In this document: piece by piece, positions 1 through 7,848 of the stretch | Layout: each line of letters opens with the position of its first letter | Position numbering within the stretch: the stretch's first letter is position 1 | Assembly (NCBI RefSeq): GCF_016918855.1 | Contig: NZ_JADKYB010000007.1 | Location: 248,001-312,000 of the forward strand | Direction: 5' to 3' | Origin: Actinacidiphila acididurans | GTDB lineage: Bacteria > Actinomycetota > Actinomycetes > Streptomycetales > Streptomycetaceae | DNA length: 64,000 nt | Notes under the pieces: model-generated | Databases searched by the model: none | What the model was told of the DNA's origin: nothing | The model's input: only the letters and a program-made list of their open reading frames with translations | Program-made: the position numbers and the translations under genes

Positions 1-2
1 GC

Positions 3-572
3 GGGCGGACCCAGATCCAGTTCGTACAGGGCCAGTTGATCACCTGCCAGACGCTCGCCGAGACCGCCGTCCAGGACACCTCGCCCGCCGGCGTGGTCGG
101 CATCACGGATGTGCACAGCGCCCTGACCGCGCCCCAGGAGCGCGACGGGACCACGCCGATACCCGACACCGGTGGCCTCACCTCCTCCCTGACCGACCTG
201 CGCGTCCTGGAGAACGCGGCTCTCTCCCACCAGCGCTCCTCCGGCTGGCTGAGCCCGGCCGTCCCCTGGACCCTGATCCTGGGCCCGGCGCTGGCCGTCC
301 TCCTCCTCACCACCGCCACCGGATACGTCCTGGCCCGCCATTTCCGCCGCTGGCCCGACCCCCGGCTGATCGCCGCGGCCGCCCTCACCGCGGCCGTCGG
401 CATCACCACCGGCGTCCTGTGCCACCTGGACGCGGCCCACCTGTCCGCCCACCCCCGGGCCGGCCACCCGGTCACCACCACCGTCGCCCTGTGCGCCCTG
501 ACCGCCGCCGGCGTCCTGGCCTACCTCGCGTACCGGCCCCGGCTGGCCGAGTACCGCTTCCCGCGGTCATGA
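3..572 (+). CDS. Membrane protein of unknown function (5' end outside window)
   Basis: The reading frame is open from the left edge, so only the C-terminal 189 residues are visible. The first ~80 residues are soluble. Three hydrophobic segments follow, roughly at visible residues 86-110, 125-140 and 158-175, so the soluble part is probably exported and held by a C-terminal membrane anchor. The stop codon overlaps the start of the solute-binding lipoprotein gene by an ATGA tetranucleotide, so the two are very likely co-translated. I do not recognise the family. The neighbours (solute-binding protein, Trypco1-like protein) suggest a cell-envelope sensing or conflict-type operon, but that is inference. 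Confidence 0.6.
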   Translation, partial: GRTQIQFVQGQLITCQTLAETAVQDTSPAGVVGITDVHSALTAPQERDGTTPIPDTGGLTSSLTDLRVLENAALSHQRSSGWLSPAVPWTLILGPALAVLLLTTATGYVLARHFRRWPDPRLIAAAALTAAVGITTGVLCHLDAAHLSAHPRAGHPVTTTVALCALTAAGVLAYLAYRPRLAEYRFPRS

Positions 573-1987
573 GGGGGGTTGCGGTGCGGGTTCCGGTGCG
601 GGTTCCGATACGGGCGGCGGTGCGGGGCGGGTTCGTACGGTCATCGGTACGGTCGTCGGCACGTGAAGGGGCGCGGCGATTCGTACGGGCCCGCGTGCGC
701 CCGGCGCGTAACGGCGGCCCGTACGCCCGTGCCCTGGCCGGCCGGCTCGTGCGCGCCGTCCTCGCCCTCGGGCTGCTGCTGACGGCCGCGGCGTGCGGCG
801 GCGGTTCGGGCGCGCAGCAGCGGGTGACGATCATGGTCCCCTGGAGCGGCGCCGAATTCCGGGCCTTCTACCAGGTCGTCAAGAAGTTCGAGCGGGACAC
901 CGGGATCGGCGTGGACGTGCAGGTCACCCGGGCCACCACGCAGCAGCTCGACGCGGCGGTGGCCGCGCACGCCCCGCCGGACCTGGCCGTCCTGTCCAGC
1001 GTCGGGGCGATCGACGGCTACGCCGCGTCCGGGGAACTGCACCCGCTCGGCCTCTCCCTCGACGGCTTCGTCGAGCCGTTCCGCGGGCTGGCCACGGTCG
1101 GCGGCAGGGTCTACGCCGTCCCCGTCAAGGCCGACGTGAAGAGCCTGATCTGGTACGACCCGGCCGCCGGGGGCTCCGCGCCGCCGCAGCGCCCCGCCGA
1201 CCTGCGGCAACTGTCACAGCGCGACCCGCACGCATGGTGCCTCGGCCTGGCGTCGGGCCCGACCTCCGGATGGCCCGGCGCGGACTGGATCGCGGACATC
1301 CTGCTCGGCCGGAACGGCACCGACGGGTACGAGCAGTGGCTGTCGGGTGGGCTGCCCTGGTCCTCGGCGAAGGTCACGGCAGCCTGGACGGCCTGGCGGC
1401 AGCAGGTCGCCGACAGCGTCTCCGGGGCCGCGGCCACGGAGTTCGCCAGTGCCGCGGCCGGGATGCGGCCGCCCCACCCCACCTGCTCCCTCGCGCACGG
1501 CGGCCTGGCCGCGATGGGCTTCACGGCCGCGCAGACCCCCGGCCGGGACTACGACTACGTGCCGTTCTCCCCGGACCGCCGACTCGAGGTCTCCGCCGAC
1601 TTCGTGGGCATGTTCACCACCGGCAACCCGAGCGCGACCGCCCTGCTCCGCTACCTGGCCACCGACGACGCCCAGCGCCTGTGGGTCAACCAGCCCCTTG
1701 GCTACGCGCTTTCCGCCGACAGCCGCGTGAAGCCGACCGCGTACCCCGACAACCCCGTGCAGCGCCGGATCGCCGGAATACTCCAGCCGCACTCCGGCTC
1801 GACCCTCTGCTTCAGCGCCGCCGACGTCCTCCAACCGGACGTGTCCGCCGCCTTCTACCGGGCCGTCCTCCGCTACACCACCGGCGCCGAGCGCCTCGCC
1901 GACCTCCTGACCGGCCTGGACGCCGTCCAGCACGCGCAGCCCCGCTCCCCCGTACCACCCGCCGCACTCTGCGCCGCCCCGCAGTAA
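569..1987 (+). CDS. Extracellular solute-binding lipoprotein (ABC-type family 1)
   Basis: About 472 residues. I chose the ATG that overlaps the upstream stop (ATGA) rather than the longer open frame. The N-terminus is very Arg-rich (about 50 residues), then a hydrophobic stretch ends in a lipobox-like LTAAAC followed by Gly residues, which predicts a lipid-anchored exported protein. The mature part begins VTIMVPWSGAEFRAFYQVV and has the look of a sugar-type periplasmic binding protein (ligand-domain start, later TTGNPSATALLRYLAT). No ABC permease or ATPase gene is visible next to it; the neighbours are a membrane protein and a Trypco1-like gene. It may therefore be a ligand sensor rather than a transporter subunit. 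The long basic leader before the signal helix is unusual and the true start could lie further downstream. Confidence 0.72.
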   Translation: MRGVAVRVPVRVPIRAAVRGGFVRSSVRSSAREGARRFVRARVRPARNGGPYARALAGRLVRAVLALGLLLTAAACGGGSGAQQRVTIMVPWSGAEFRAFYQVVKKFERDTGIGVDVQVTRATTQQLDAAVAAHAPPDLAVLSSVGAIDGYAASGELHPLGLSLDGFVEPFRGLATVGGRVYAVPVKADVKSLIWYDPAAGGSAPPQRPADLRQLSQRDPHAWCLGLASGPTSGWPGADWIADILLGRNGTDGYEQWLSGGLPWSSAKVTAAWTAWRQQVADSVSGAAATEFASAAAGMRPPHPTCSLAHGGLAAMGFTAAQTPGRDYDYVPFSPDRRLEVSADFVGMFTTGNPSATALLRYLATDDAQRLWVNQPLGYALSADSRVKPTAYPDNPVQRRIAGILQPHSGSTLCFSAADVLQPDVSAAFYRAVLRYTTGAERLADLLTGLDAVQHAQPRSPVPPAALCAAPQ

Positions 1988-2016
1988 CCCCGCCTCAGCC
2001 CCAGGAGCCCCTCGCC

Positions 2017-2343
2017 ATGTCCGAACCGGTCGCCTTCACCCTCGCCGACGGCACCGAGGTGATCGTCGCCCCCACCGCCCGCTCCGGCAGCGGCGTCGTC
2101 GGCCTCGGCACCCACCTCGAACGCGCCCAGCGCACCCTGCGCGAATCCCTCACCCCCATCACCTCCGCCGCCTCCGAGGTCATCGCCCAATTCCGCGCCC
2201 TGCCCCACCACCCCGAAGAAATCGAGGTCTCCTTCGGCGTCGTCCTCGACGCCTCCCTGGGCGGCGTCATCGCCAACGCCAAAGCCGGCGCCCACCTCGA
2301 CATCACCCTCCGCTGGCGCTCCGCTCCCCCCGAGTCCCCCTGA
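2017..2343 (+). CDS. Trypco1-like (CU044_2847 family) small protein
   Basis: 108 residues, with a Shine-Dalgarno-like AGGAG about 10 bases before the ATG. It starts 29 bases after the solute-binding gene and probably belongs to the same operon. The sequence begins with a short beta strand (FTLADGTEVIV), has a central helix and ends in an 'EVSFGVVLDASLGGVI..AGAHLDITLRW' type core. That matches my recollection of the trypsin-co-occurring domain 1 (CU044_2847) family, small proteins encoded beside proteases and other effector-type genes in multicellular bacteria. Its biochemical role is not established. Here the partner seems to be a solute-binding protein and a truncated membrane protein rather than a visible protease. 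Confidence 0.65.
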   Translation: MSEPVAFTLADGTEVIVAPTARSGSGVVGLGTHLERAQRTLRESLTPITSAASEVIAQFRALPHHPEEIEVSFGVVLDASLGGVIANAKAGAHLDITLRWRSAPPESP

Positions 2344-2353
2344 GCCTCGGCCT

Positions 2354-3052
2354 CTACTGCCCCTTCTGCCGGCCCTTCTCCTTCCCCCGGGCGAACAGCG
2401 CCGCCTCCACCTGGTCGGGCAGCACCCCGCGCCGCTCGGCGTATTCGTGCACGACTTCCAGGTAGCGGGTGTACTGCGGCGTCGTCCACCCGTACCCCGG
2501 CCACGTACCGTCGACGGCCTTCGCCTGCCGCAGCGTCCGCGAGACGACGCTGTCCAGGATCAACGGACGCAGATCCGTACGGCTGTCGTGGCCGGCGAAG
2601 TACAGCACCTTGGTGAAGAAGGCGGGTCCGAGGTAGGCGATGCGCTGGTGATCGTTGTTGTTGAACCCGAAGTAGGCCGCACTGCTGCCTTTTTCGTGCA
2701 GCGTCTTGAGCGCGTCCCCGAGCTTTTTGTCGACCTTGGCCACGCACTCCCGCTCAAAGATCCGCCCGCGCCGCTTCACCGACCGCGCCTTCGTCCCCGA
2801 CCCCCACACCAGGGCCGCGACCAGCAGATGACGCCGGCCTTCCAGGCTTTCGGCCCGCTGGGCGATCCCGAACACGGTCCTGCGGTCCACCCGAGGCCAA
2901 AGCCCCTCCCGCGGACACTCGTCCAGTTCCCCCGGCCACCACCCGCTGTCCGGCAGCAGCTTCCGCCACCGTTCCGGATCAAAGGGCACCGCCTGCCCGA
3001 GCACCGCCTCACGCGTCGGCAGCTCAGCCCTGTCGTCGTCCAGCACACCCAT
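2354..3052 (-). CDS. 8-oxoguanine-glycosylase-fold (OGG-like) protein
   Basis: 232 residues, convergent with the Trypco1-like gene (10-base gap). The region around residues 140-170 has a GPAFFTKVLYF block followed by a PLILDSVVS block. This arrangement, Lys148 and then Asp167, resembles the catalytic Lys and Asp of helix-hairpin-helix DNA glycosylases of the OGG/AGOG type. I therefore place it with the actinobacterial 'OGG fold' proteins, which would excise oxidised purines, but the rest of the protein is not diagnostic. The C-terminus is Lys/Arg-rich (KEKGRQKGQ). No signal peptide or membrane segment is seen, so it should be cytoplasmic. Alternative: an uncharacterised accessory protein without enzyme activity. 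Confidence 0.55.
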   Translation of the reverse strand: MGVLDDDRAELPTREAVLGQAVPFDPERWRKLLPDSGWWPGELDECPREGLWPRVDRRTVFGIAQRAESLEGRRHLLVAALVWGSGTKARSVKRRGRIFERECVAKVDKKLGDALKTLHEKGSSAAYFGFNNNDHQRIAYLGPAFFTKVLYFAGHDSRTDLRPLILDSVVSRTLRQAKAVDGTWPGYGWTTPQYTRYLEVVHEYAERRGVLPDQVEAALFARGKEKGRQKGQ

Positions 3053-3200
3053 ACGAGCCCCCTCCCGGAGCCGGACCTTGTGCCCCTATCCGTACCAAAA
3101 GGCTGCGCCACTTTTCCGTACATCAGCCGAAGTGACCGCCGAACACCGGCAGTTCCCCTCAACGTCGGCAGTCGGGGCTCCACTCGTACGCCGCCGACCG

Positions 3201-3223
3201 GGCCGGCCGGTCACTGGCCGGCC
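3201..3223 (-). terminator. Possible terminator after arylsulfotransferase-like gene
   Basis: Perfect 8-bp stem (GGCCGGCC on both sides) with a 7-base loop, about 93 bases past the stop of the leftward arylsulfotransferase-like gene. There is no T-run. The rest of the 263-base interval 3053-3315 shows nothing else I can name. Confidence 0.35.
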
Positions 3224-3315
3224 ACCTCTCCGTACCCTTCCATTTCGGGAGCCCCGACCTCTCCGACGACGAGGCTCCCCGCTGGCACCCCTGAACCGGG
3301 GGCGCCGTCGGGCCG

Positions 3316-5004
3316 TCAGCGGTGGCCGGCTCGGACGACACGGGAGACGCCGAGCACCTTTCCGTTCGCGTCCAGGGCTCTGACCTGGAAGTACGGGCCC
3401 CGGCTCCCGGTGGTGACGGCCGTCTCGAAGCCGGTGCGGGGGGCGGGTGGGGCGGCCGGGGAGAGGGTGCGGGGGTTCGGTCCTGCGAGGACCTGCCAGC
3501 CTCGGGTCAGCGTGGAGCCGTTCCAGGATGCGTAGACGACGCTCCGGCCGCCGCTCGCCGGCCGGACCGCCGCGCTCGGCGGGTAGGCGGGGCGGCCGAC
3601 CCAGGGAATGCGGAAGGCCCGGTAGGAGATGTCGGAGCCGGGCAGCTTCGCGTCGTAGAGGAGGTTGCGCCGGGCGTCGTTCTCGGTGTTCCCGGCGGCG
3701 GCGTACTCCGAGTAGTACGGCTCCTGGCCCCATCCGACGAACTCGTTGCCGCCCGGGAGCGCCTGGGTGCTGCCCTGCGAGGCCGCGAACAGGGGCGGCC
3801 GGTGGTAGTACGTGCTCGCCGTGGTCGCGCGGTGGTCGCGGAAGTCGAGGTCGAGGATCAGGCCGTGCGACTGTTGTTCGGGGGTGCCGTCGGGCTGGTT
3901 GCAGCAGCCGTCGTCGAACATGCTGATGCGGTTGCCGGGGCGGTAGCGGGCGTCGTGCTGCCAGTAGAAGTCCGCGCCCGGTCCGAAGGTGAAGTCACTT
4001 CGCCTGCCGCCCAGTTGCCACTGGATCCGGCCGGTGCCCCGGGAGATCTGGTAGATCGCCCACATGTTCCGGGAGGACAGCAGCAGCCGGCCGTCGGGCC
4101 CCTCGTCGATCGAGTTGAGGTGGTAGGCGTCCCAGACCCCGCCGGAGGACGACGCGTCCGAGGCCGGCACCTCGGAGAGGGCGGGGTCCACGTGGCGCAG
4201 CATGTCCCAGGAGAAGACGAGCCGGCCGGTGGCCAGGTCGACCTCCTGGATCTCGCTGTCCAGGATCGCTCCGTCCGCCGGGCCGCCGTATCGGGTCAGG
4301 TCCATCGGTACGGGCCTGGTCGCGAGGAACAGTGCGGTCCCCCTGCGGGTCAGCAGGAACTCGTGCTCGTCGGCGCTGAATCCGTGCCGGGCGAAGACCG
4401 TGCTGAGCAGCCGGTAGTGGCTGTCGTAGACGTAGTAGCAACCGCCGGGCTCCGGCGCGCCGCCCGGCAGGTTCGTGTACTGCGGGGGAATGGCGATGGA
4501 CCCCTGCCACCAGGTCAGCACGGGCTGCCCGGTGCCGGTCCGGGGATCGCGGTACGTCTGCACCGTGAAGTCGGCGTTCTGCAGGCTCGTGGAGGGCAGC
4601 GGGCGGAACCAGACGGGGTCTCCGGCGTCGTCGACGATCAGCGCTCCGGTCTGGCCGGTCATCGTGGTGCCGATGGTGTACGGGGCGACGAAGATCTGCC
4701 CGGGCGCCCTACCGGGGCGGCGCGTGGTGACGCCGACCCGCATCGGGTGAAGGCCCGGCGCGGAGACGAAGCTCCATACGCCGCTGCCCTTCGTGTCCAG
4801 CACCGGGCCCTGCGCGGTGCCGGAGGAGGGGGCCGGCCGGGTCGCGCACAACCGCGGCGCGCTCGGAGCGTCCGTATCCGCCGCGGCCCGCGGTACGCCG
4901 CCGGCGGCGGCGAGTCCGGCCGCGAGCAGCAGGGCTCCCGCGGCGCCGAGGACACGTCGCGCCGTCCCGCCACGAACCGGCAGGTGCTGCTGCCGCTGCG
5001 CCAT
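3316..5004 (-). CDS. Secreted arylsulfotransferase-like protein
   Basis: 562 residues from the ATG at 5004, which is preceded by GGAGGAGACAGGCG. The much longer open frame upstream is a high-G+C artefact. An N-terminal signal peptide is clear (RRVLGAAGALLLAAGLAAAGG, cleavage near AAA-DTD). The body shows the arylsulfotransferase (ASST, PF14269-type) pattern of a beta-propeller: GALIVDDAGDPVWFRPLP, repeated D/N-rich turns, HLNSIDEGPDGRLLLSSRNMWAIY and QWQLGGRRSDFTF, and FYWQHDARYRPGNRISMFDDGC. The family transfers sulfate between phenolic compounds, but many actinobacterial members have no tested substrate. It is divergent from a secreted lipase gene, with a shared 304-base promoter region. 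A membrane or wall-linked exoenzyme is the best guess. Confidence 0.75.
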   Translation of the reverse strand: MAQRQQHLPVRGGTARRVLGAAGALLLAAGLAAAGGVPRAAADTDAPSAPRLCATRPAPSSGTAQGPVLDTKGSGVWSFVSAPGLHPMRVGVTTRRPGRAPGQIFVAPYTIGTTMTGQTGALIVDDAGDPVWFRPLPSTSLQNADFTVQTYRDPRTGTGQPVLTWWQGSIAIPPQYTNLPGGAPEPGGCYYVYDSHYRLLSTVFARHGFSADEHEFLLTRRGTALFLATRPVPMDLTRYGGPADGAILDSEIQEVDLATGRLVFSWDMLRHVDPALSEVPASDASSSGGVWDAYHLNSIDEGPDGRLLLSSRNMWAIYQISRGTGRIQWQLGGRRSDFTFGPGADFYWQHDARYRPGNRISMFDDGCCNQPDGTPEQQSHGLILDLDFRDHRATTASTYYHRPPLFAASQGSTQALPGGNEFVGWGQEPYYSEYAAAGNTENDARRNLLYDAKLPGSDISYRAFRIPWVGRPAYPPSAAVRPASGGRSVVYASWNGSTLTRGWQVLAGPNPRTLSPAAPPAPRTGFETAVTTGSRGPYFQVRALDANGKVLGVSRVVRAGHR

Positions 5005-5308
5005 CGCCTGTCTCCTCCTGCCCGCCCGGTGCCGGTGGCTGCCCCGCTCGCGTGAGCGTCCGGTGGCGACGCTGGCACATCGCGCGGCGGCCGACGTGGC
5101 GGCAGGCGGCCGGATGAGCCTTTCGGGACGGCTTCGGCACCCTGTTGGGCGCGGCTCGCCTCCTGATGGCCCATCGGTGGCGCACCGGGCGCGCGCGGGG
5201 CGGCCGTATTGCCTAGCGTCGCCAGAAAGCAGCCAGGGAGTCGCCGGGAAGCATGCGCTGCCGCGGCACGGGCTCCGCCGCGATGCGCGTCCTGATGGGG
5301 TTTCCGGC
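5005..5308. promoter_or_regulatory. Divergent intergenic region, arylsulfotransferase-like / lipase
   Basis: 304 bases between two divergent secreted-enzyme genes, so it should hold both promoters. I see no convincing -35/-10 pair and no strong operator palindrome. The only clear sites are the Shine-Dalgarno sequence just right of 5004 for the leftward gene and a G-rich stretch before 5309. Confidence 0.4.
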
Positions 5309-6745
5309 ATGGCAGATTCCGACATACCCGGCACGCCGGGCGAGCGGTCCACCCGCTTCTCCCCGCTGCGGCGGTCCCTCTTCCTACGACGCGTTCTCCC
5401 GCGCCGCCGACCCGGTGGAGCACTCCGGCCCCGGGGCAGAACGGCGGTGGCCCTGCCACTTGCCGCCCTCCTCGCCACGGGGCTGGCACTCCCGGCGGGA
5501 GGCGGTCCGGGGGAATCCGGGGCCGCCGGCCCGACGAGCAGCGGATCGGTGGTCGGTTCCCATACGCCCCTGCGCAATGTGCCGCCGGCGATCTCCGCCG
5601 TGGCGGACGGCACGCTGCTCGTCTACCGGATGCCCGGCCTCACGGGAAAGCAGGTCAACGCGACGGCCATGCTGTTCGTCCCCAAGGGACCGTCGCCGGC
5701 CGGCGGTCGGCCACTGTTCGTCTGGGGTCACGGCACGGTCGGGTGGGCGCCGGAGTGCGCCCCGAGCGTCCAGCTCCAGGAACACGGCACATGGGCCGAC
5801 GGGCCGAACGCCGAACTGCTGGCGGCCGTGCTGAAGCAGGGCATCACCGTCGTGGCTCCCGATTACGAGGGACTCGGCCCGGTGGCCGCCGGCGTCCCGA
5901 CCGGCCACGGCTACTACGACCTGGCGAGCCTGGGCCACTCCATGATCTACGCCGCGGTCGCGGCACAGCGGGTCCTCGGCGACGCGCTGTCCGGGCAGTG
6001 GGCGCCGGGCGGCTGGTCCGAAGGGGGCTTCGCGGCGCTCGCCGCCGCCTACTACTCCGGCGAAGCCGCGGCAGCCGACCCGCGCCTGACGTACCGCGGC
6101 ACCATCTCCCTCGCCCCGGTCCCGGACGTGCCCGCGATGAACAAGATCCTCTGGAACGACATCACCACCGCCTCGGCGTCCGGACTGCCGCCGACCGCCC
6201 ACCGGATCGACCAGCTCGTCTTCGCCAACGCCGAGACCATCTACTTCACCAGAACCGAGAACGCCGCGGGCTACGCCGTCGACCCGGCCCGTATCTACGG
6301 CCCCAACATGCTCCGCTTCTACCAGCAGAACTGGCGGACCTGCCTGGACGACCTGAACCCCCTGGTCAAGCAGGACATCCAGACCTACCTGGCCGCCTCC
6401 CCCGACCACCGCCTCGACACCTACCCGGGCATCCGCGGCACCACCCCCGACGCCCTCCCGGAAAACCAGCGCTTCTACCGCGACAACCAGGGCAAACTCG
6501 AGAACGCCCTCCTCCCCGGCTCCGTCCTGTGGCTCTTCGGCACCGACGACATCACCAGCCCGGACAGCGTCACCTACGCCGTGGTCAACAAAATGCTGAT
6601 CAACGGCAACGACATCAACCTCGCCGTCCTCCAGGGCGCCACCCACTACGACGTCCCCACCACCGGCCAACCCCTCGTCCTGGCCCGCCTCCACCAACTC
6701 TTCACGGCCCCCTCCGCTCCCCGCCCGGGTAAACCGAGCCGCTGA
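5309..6745 (+). CDS. Secretory lipase family (LIP) alpha/beta hydrolase
   Basis: 478 residues from ATG 5309 (MADSDIPG). The N-terminus is basic, then a hydrophobic segment (TAVALPLAALLATGLALPAGGG) gives a signal peptide, so it is secreted. The mature part fits the secretory lipase family (PF03583): VFVPKGPSPAGGRPLFVWGHGT, then ITVVAPDYEGLG, YYDLASLGHS, and a nucleophile elbow GGWSEGGFAAL in which Ser of G-W-S-E-G is the likely catalytic Ser. The acid and base are probably the Asp in LFGTDD and the His in GATHYD near the C-terminus. It would hydrolyse ester bonds of lipids or other esters outside the cell. The start could be further downstream, since the first 30 residues are Arg-rich. Confidence 0.82.
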   Translation: MADSDIPGTPGERSTRFSPLRRSLFLRRVLPRRRPGGALRPRGRTAVALPLAALLATGLALPAGGGPGESGAAGPTSSGSVVGSHTPLRNVPPAISAVADGTLLVYRMPGLTGKQVNATAMLFVPKGPSPAGGRPLFVWGHGTVGWAPECAPSVQLQEHGTWADGPNAELLAAVLKQGITVVAPDYEGLGPVAAGVPTGHGYYDLASLGHSMIYAAVAAQRVLGDALSGQWAPGGWSEGGFAALAAAYYSGEAAAADPRLTYRGTISLAPVPDVPAMNKILWNDITTASASGLPPTAHRIDQLVFANAETIYFTRTENAAGYAVDPARIYGPNMLRFYQQNWRTCLDDLNPLVKQDIQTYLAASPDHRLDTYPGIRGTTPDALPENQRFYRDNQGKLENALLPGSVLWLFGTDDITSPDSVTYAVVNKMLINGNDINLAVLQGATHYDVPTTGQPLVLARLHQLFTAPSAPRPGKPSR

Positions 6746-6871
6746 CGGGAAGACCGCGCGCGCCGGCGGCAGGAAGGGCCGTTACCCCATTCGGGTGAAC
6801 GAGGTCAGCGGGGAGGGGGCGGCAGGTGACGTACGCCTGGGGCACCCTCAGCCCGCCCGCACCGCATGCTT

Positions 6872-6905
6872 GCGGCCCTCCCGGACGGATCACTGAGAGG
6901 GCCGC
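6872..6905. terminator. Hairpin between lipase and tRNA-Ala genes
   Basis: Perfect 9-bp stem (GCGGCCCTC with GAGGGCCGC) and a 16-base loop. It lies 20 bases past the 3' end of the leftward tRNA-Ala and about 127 bases past the rightward lipase stop, so it may serve both. There is no clear T-run. Confidence 0.5.
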
Positions 6906-6924
6906 TGACCAGCGAAAAGAGGGG

Positions 6925-6997
6925 TGGAGCCTAGGGGATTCGAACCCCTGACATCTGCCTTGCAAAGGCAGCGCTCTACCAACTGAGCTAAGGCCCC
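6925..6997 (-). tRNA. tRNA-Ala (anticodon TGC)
   Basis: 73-nt cloverleaf on the minus strand. The acceptor arms GGGGCCT and AGGCTCC pair except for one wobble position. The D-arm TAGCTCAGTTGG, anticodon arm CTGCC-TTTGCAA-GGCAG and T-arm with GGTTCGAATCC are all present. The anticodon TGC reads GCN alanine codons. The 3' CCA is not encoded (the genome has CCC after the discriminator A). A TACGCT -10-like hexamer sits 12 bases upstream of the 5' end (7014-7009, minus strand), but I see no matching -35. Confidence 0.96.
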
Positions 6998-7062
6998 GTG
7001 TCGGGGACAGCGTACCTGTTTTGGTGAGGGCGGCCGAGTGGGGAGCCGGGGTACGTAGGATG

Positions 7063-7087
7063 GTTTGCGTATTTCGCAGCCGCAAAC
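7063..7087. promoter_or_regulatory. Candidate operator: 7-bp inverted repeat upstream of XRE gene
   Basis: GTTTGCG and CGCAAAC form a perfect inverted repeat with an 11-base spacer, ending 11 bases before the XRE-family start codon. A TAGGAT -10-like hexamer at 7056-7061 abuts it on the left, so a protein bound here would cover the transcription start. Autoregulation by the XRE protein is the natural reading, but it is inferred. Confidence 0.55.
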
Positions 7088-7098
7088 GGGGAGCGGGT

Positions 7099-7659
7099 AT
7101 GGAGGGGTCGGCGCGGGAGGCGGTGCGGCGGGCGGAGGAGGCCCGGGAGCTGCAGCGCGGGTGGTACGGGGAGCCGTTGGGGGATTTGTTCCGGCGGTTC
7201 ATGGCGGAGCTGGGGCTGAACCAGGTGCGCCTGGCCGGGGTGCTCGGGCTGTCGGCGCCGATGTTGTCGCAGCTGATGAGCGGGCAGCGGGCGAAGATCG
7301 GGAACCCGGCGGTGGTGCAGCGGTTGCAGGCGCTCCAGGAGCTGGCGGGCGAGGTGGCGGCCGGGCGGGCCGACGCCGTGGACGCGGCCGGCCGGATGGC
7401 CGAGATCCGCGAGTCGACCGGATCGTCCCTGCTCGGGCCCGGCACCCATTCGACGTCCGTCGAGTTCGGCGGTGTCCCCGCGCGGCAGGTGGTGCACGGC
7501 ATACAGACGGTGCTGCGGTCGGTGGCCTCCGCCGGCGAGATCGAGCGGGCCGCGCTGACCCTCGCGCCCGCCCACCCGCAACTGGCAGAGTTCCTCCGTG
7601 TGTACGGCGCCGGGCGCACCGGCGACGCGGTCGCCCACTACGAGGCGCACCAGGACTGA
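7099..7659 (+). CDS. XRE-family helix-turn-helix DNA-binding protein
   Basis: 186 residues from ATG 7099, preceded by GGGAG. An ATG further upstream at 7060 would place the start before the inverted repeat and is less likely. Residues ~30-65 form a classic XRE helix-turn-helix (LFRRFMAELGLNQVRLAGVL..SAPMLSQLMSGQRAKIGNPA). The C-terminal half has no recognised domain and may be an oligomerisation or sensor part (AGEIERAALTLAPAHPQLAEFLRVYG). It is followed 189 bases later by a membrane Ser/Thr kinase gene on the same strand; a regulator/kinase pairing is suggested by this order but not proven. Probable cytoplasmic repressor binding the inverted repeat just upstream. Confidence 0.85.
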   Translation: MEGSAREAVRRAEEARELQRGWYGEPLGDLFRRFMAELGLNQVRLAGVLGLSAPMLSQLMSGQRAKIGNPAVVQRLQALQELAGEVAAGRADAVDAAGRMAEIRESTGSSLLGPGTHSTSVEFGGVPARQVVHGIQTVLRSVASAGEIERAALTLAPAHPQLAEFLRVYGAGRTGDAVAHYEAHQD

Positions 7660-7760
7660 CCGTACGGGCGGCAGGAGCGCGGTACGGTCCGCGGAACGGG
7701 CGGCCGGTCGGCCGGCGGCCACCGCCGCCCCGGCCCCGCCCACCCCGGCCGACGGCACAC

Positions 7761-7796
7761 GACTTGCACACGGACTTGCACACGGACTTGCACACG
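7761..7796 (+). repeat. Three perfect 12-bp tandem repeats
   Basis: Three exact copies of GACTTGCACACG in a row, flanked by partial copies, 52 bases before the kinase start codon, inside the 189-base XRE-kinase gap. A 12-bp period is close to one helical turn, so it could be a regulator array or simply slipped DNA. Confidence 0.85.
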
Positions 7797-7848
7797 GACG
7801 TACAGGCGGACAGACATACGGACGGCAAGAAGGGGCGGACCGCACGAC

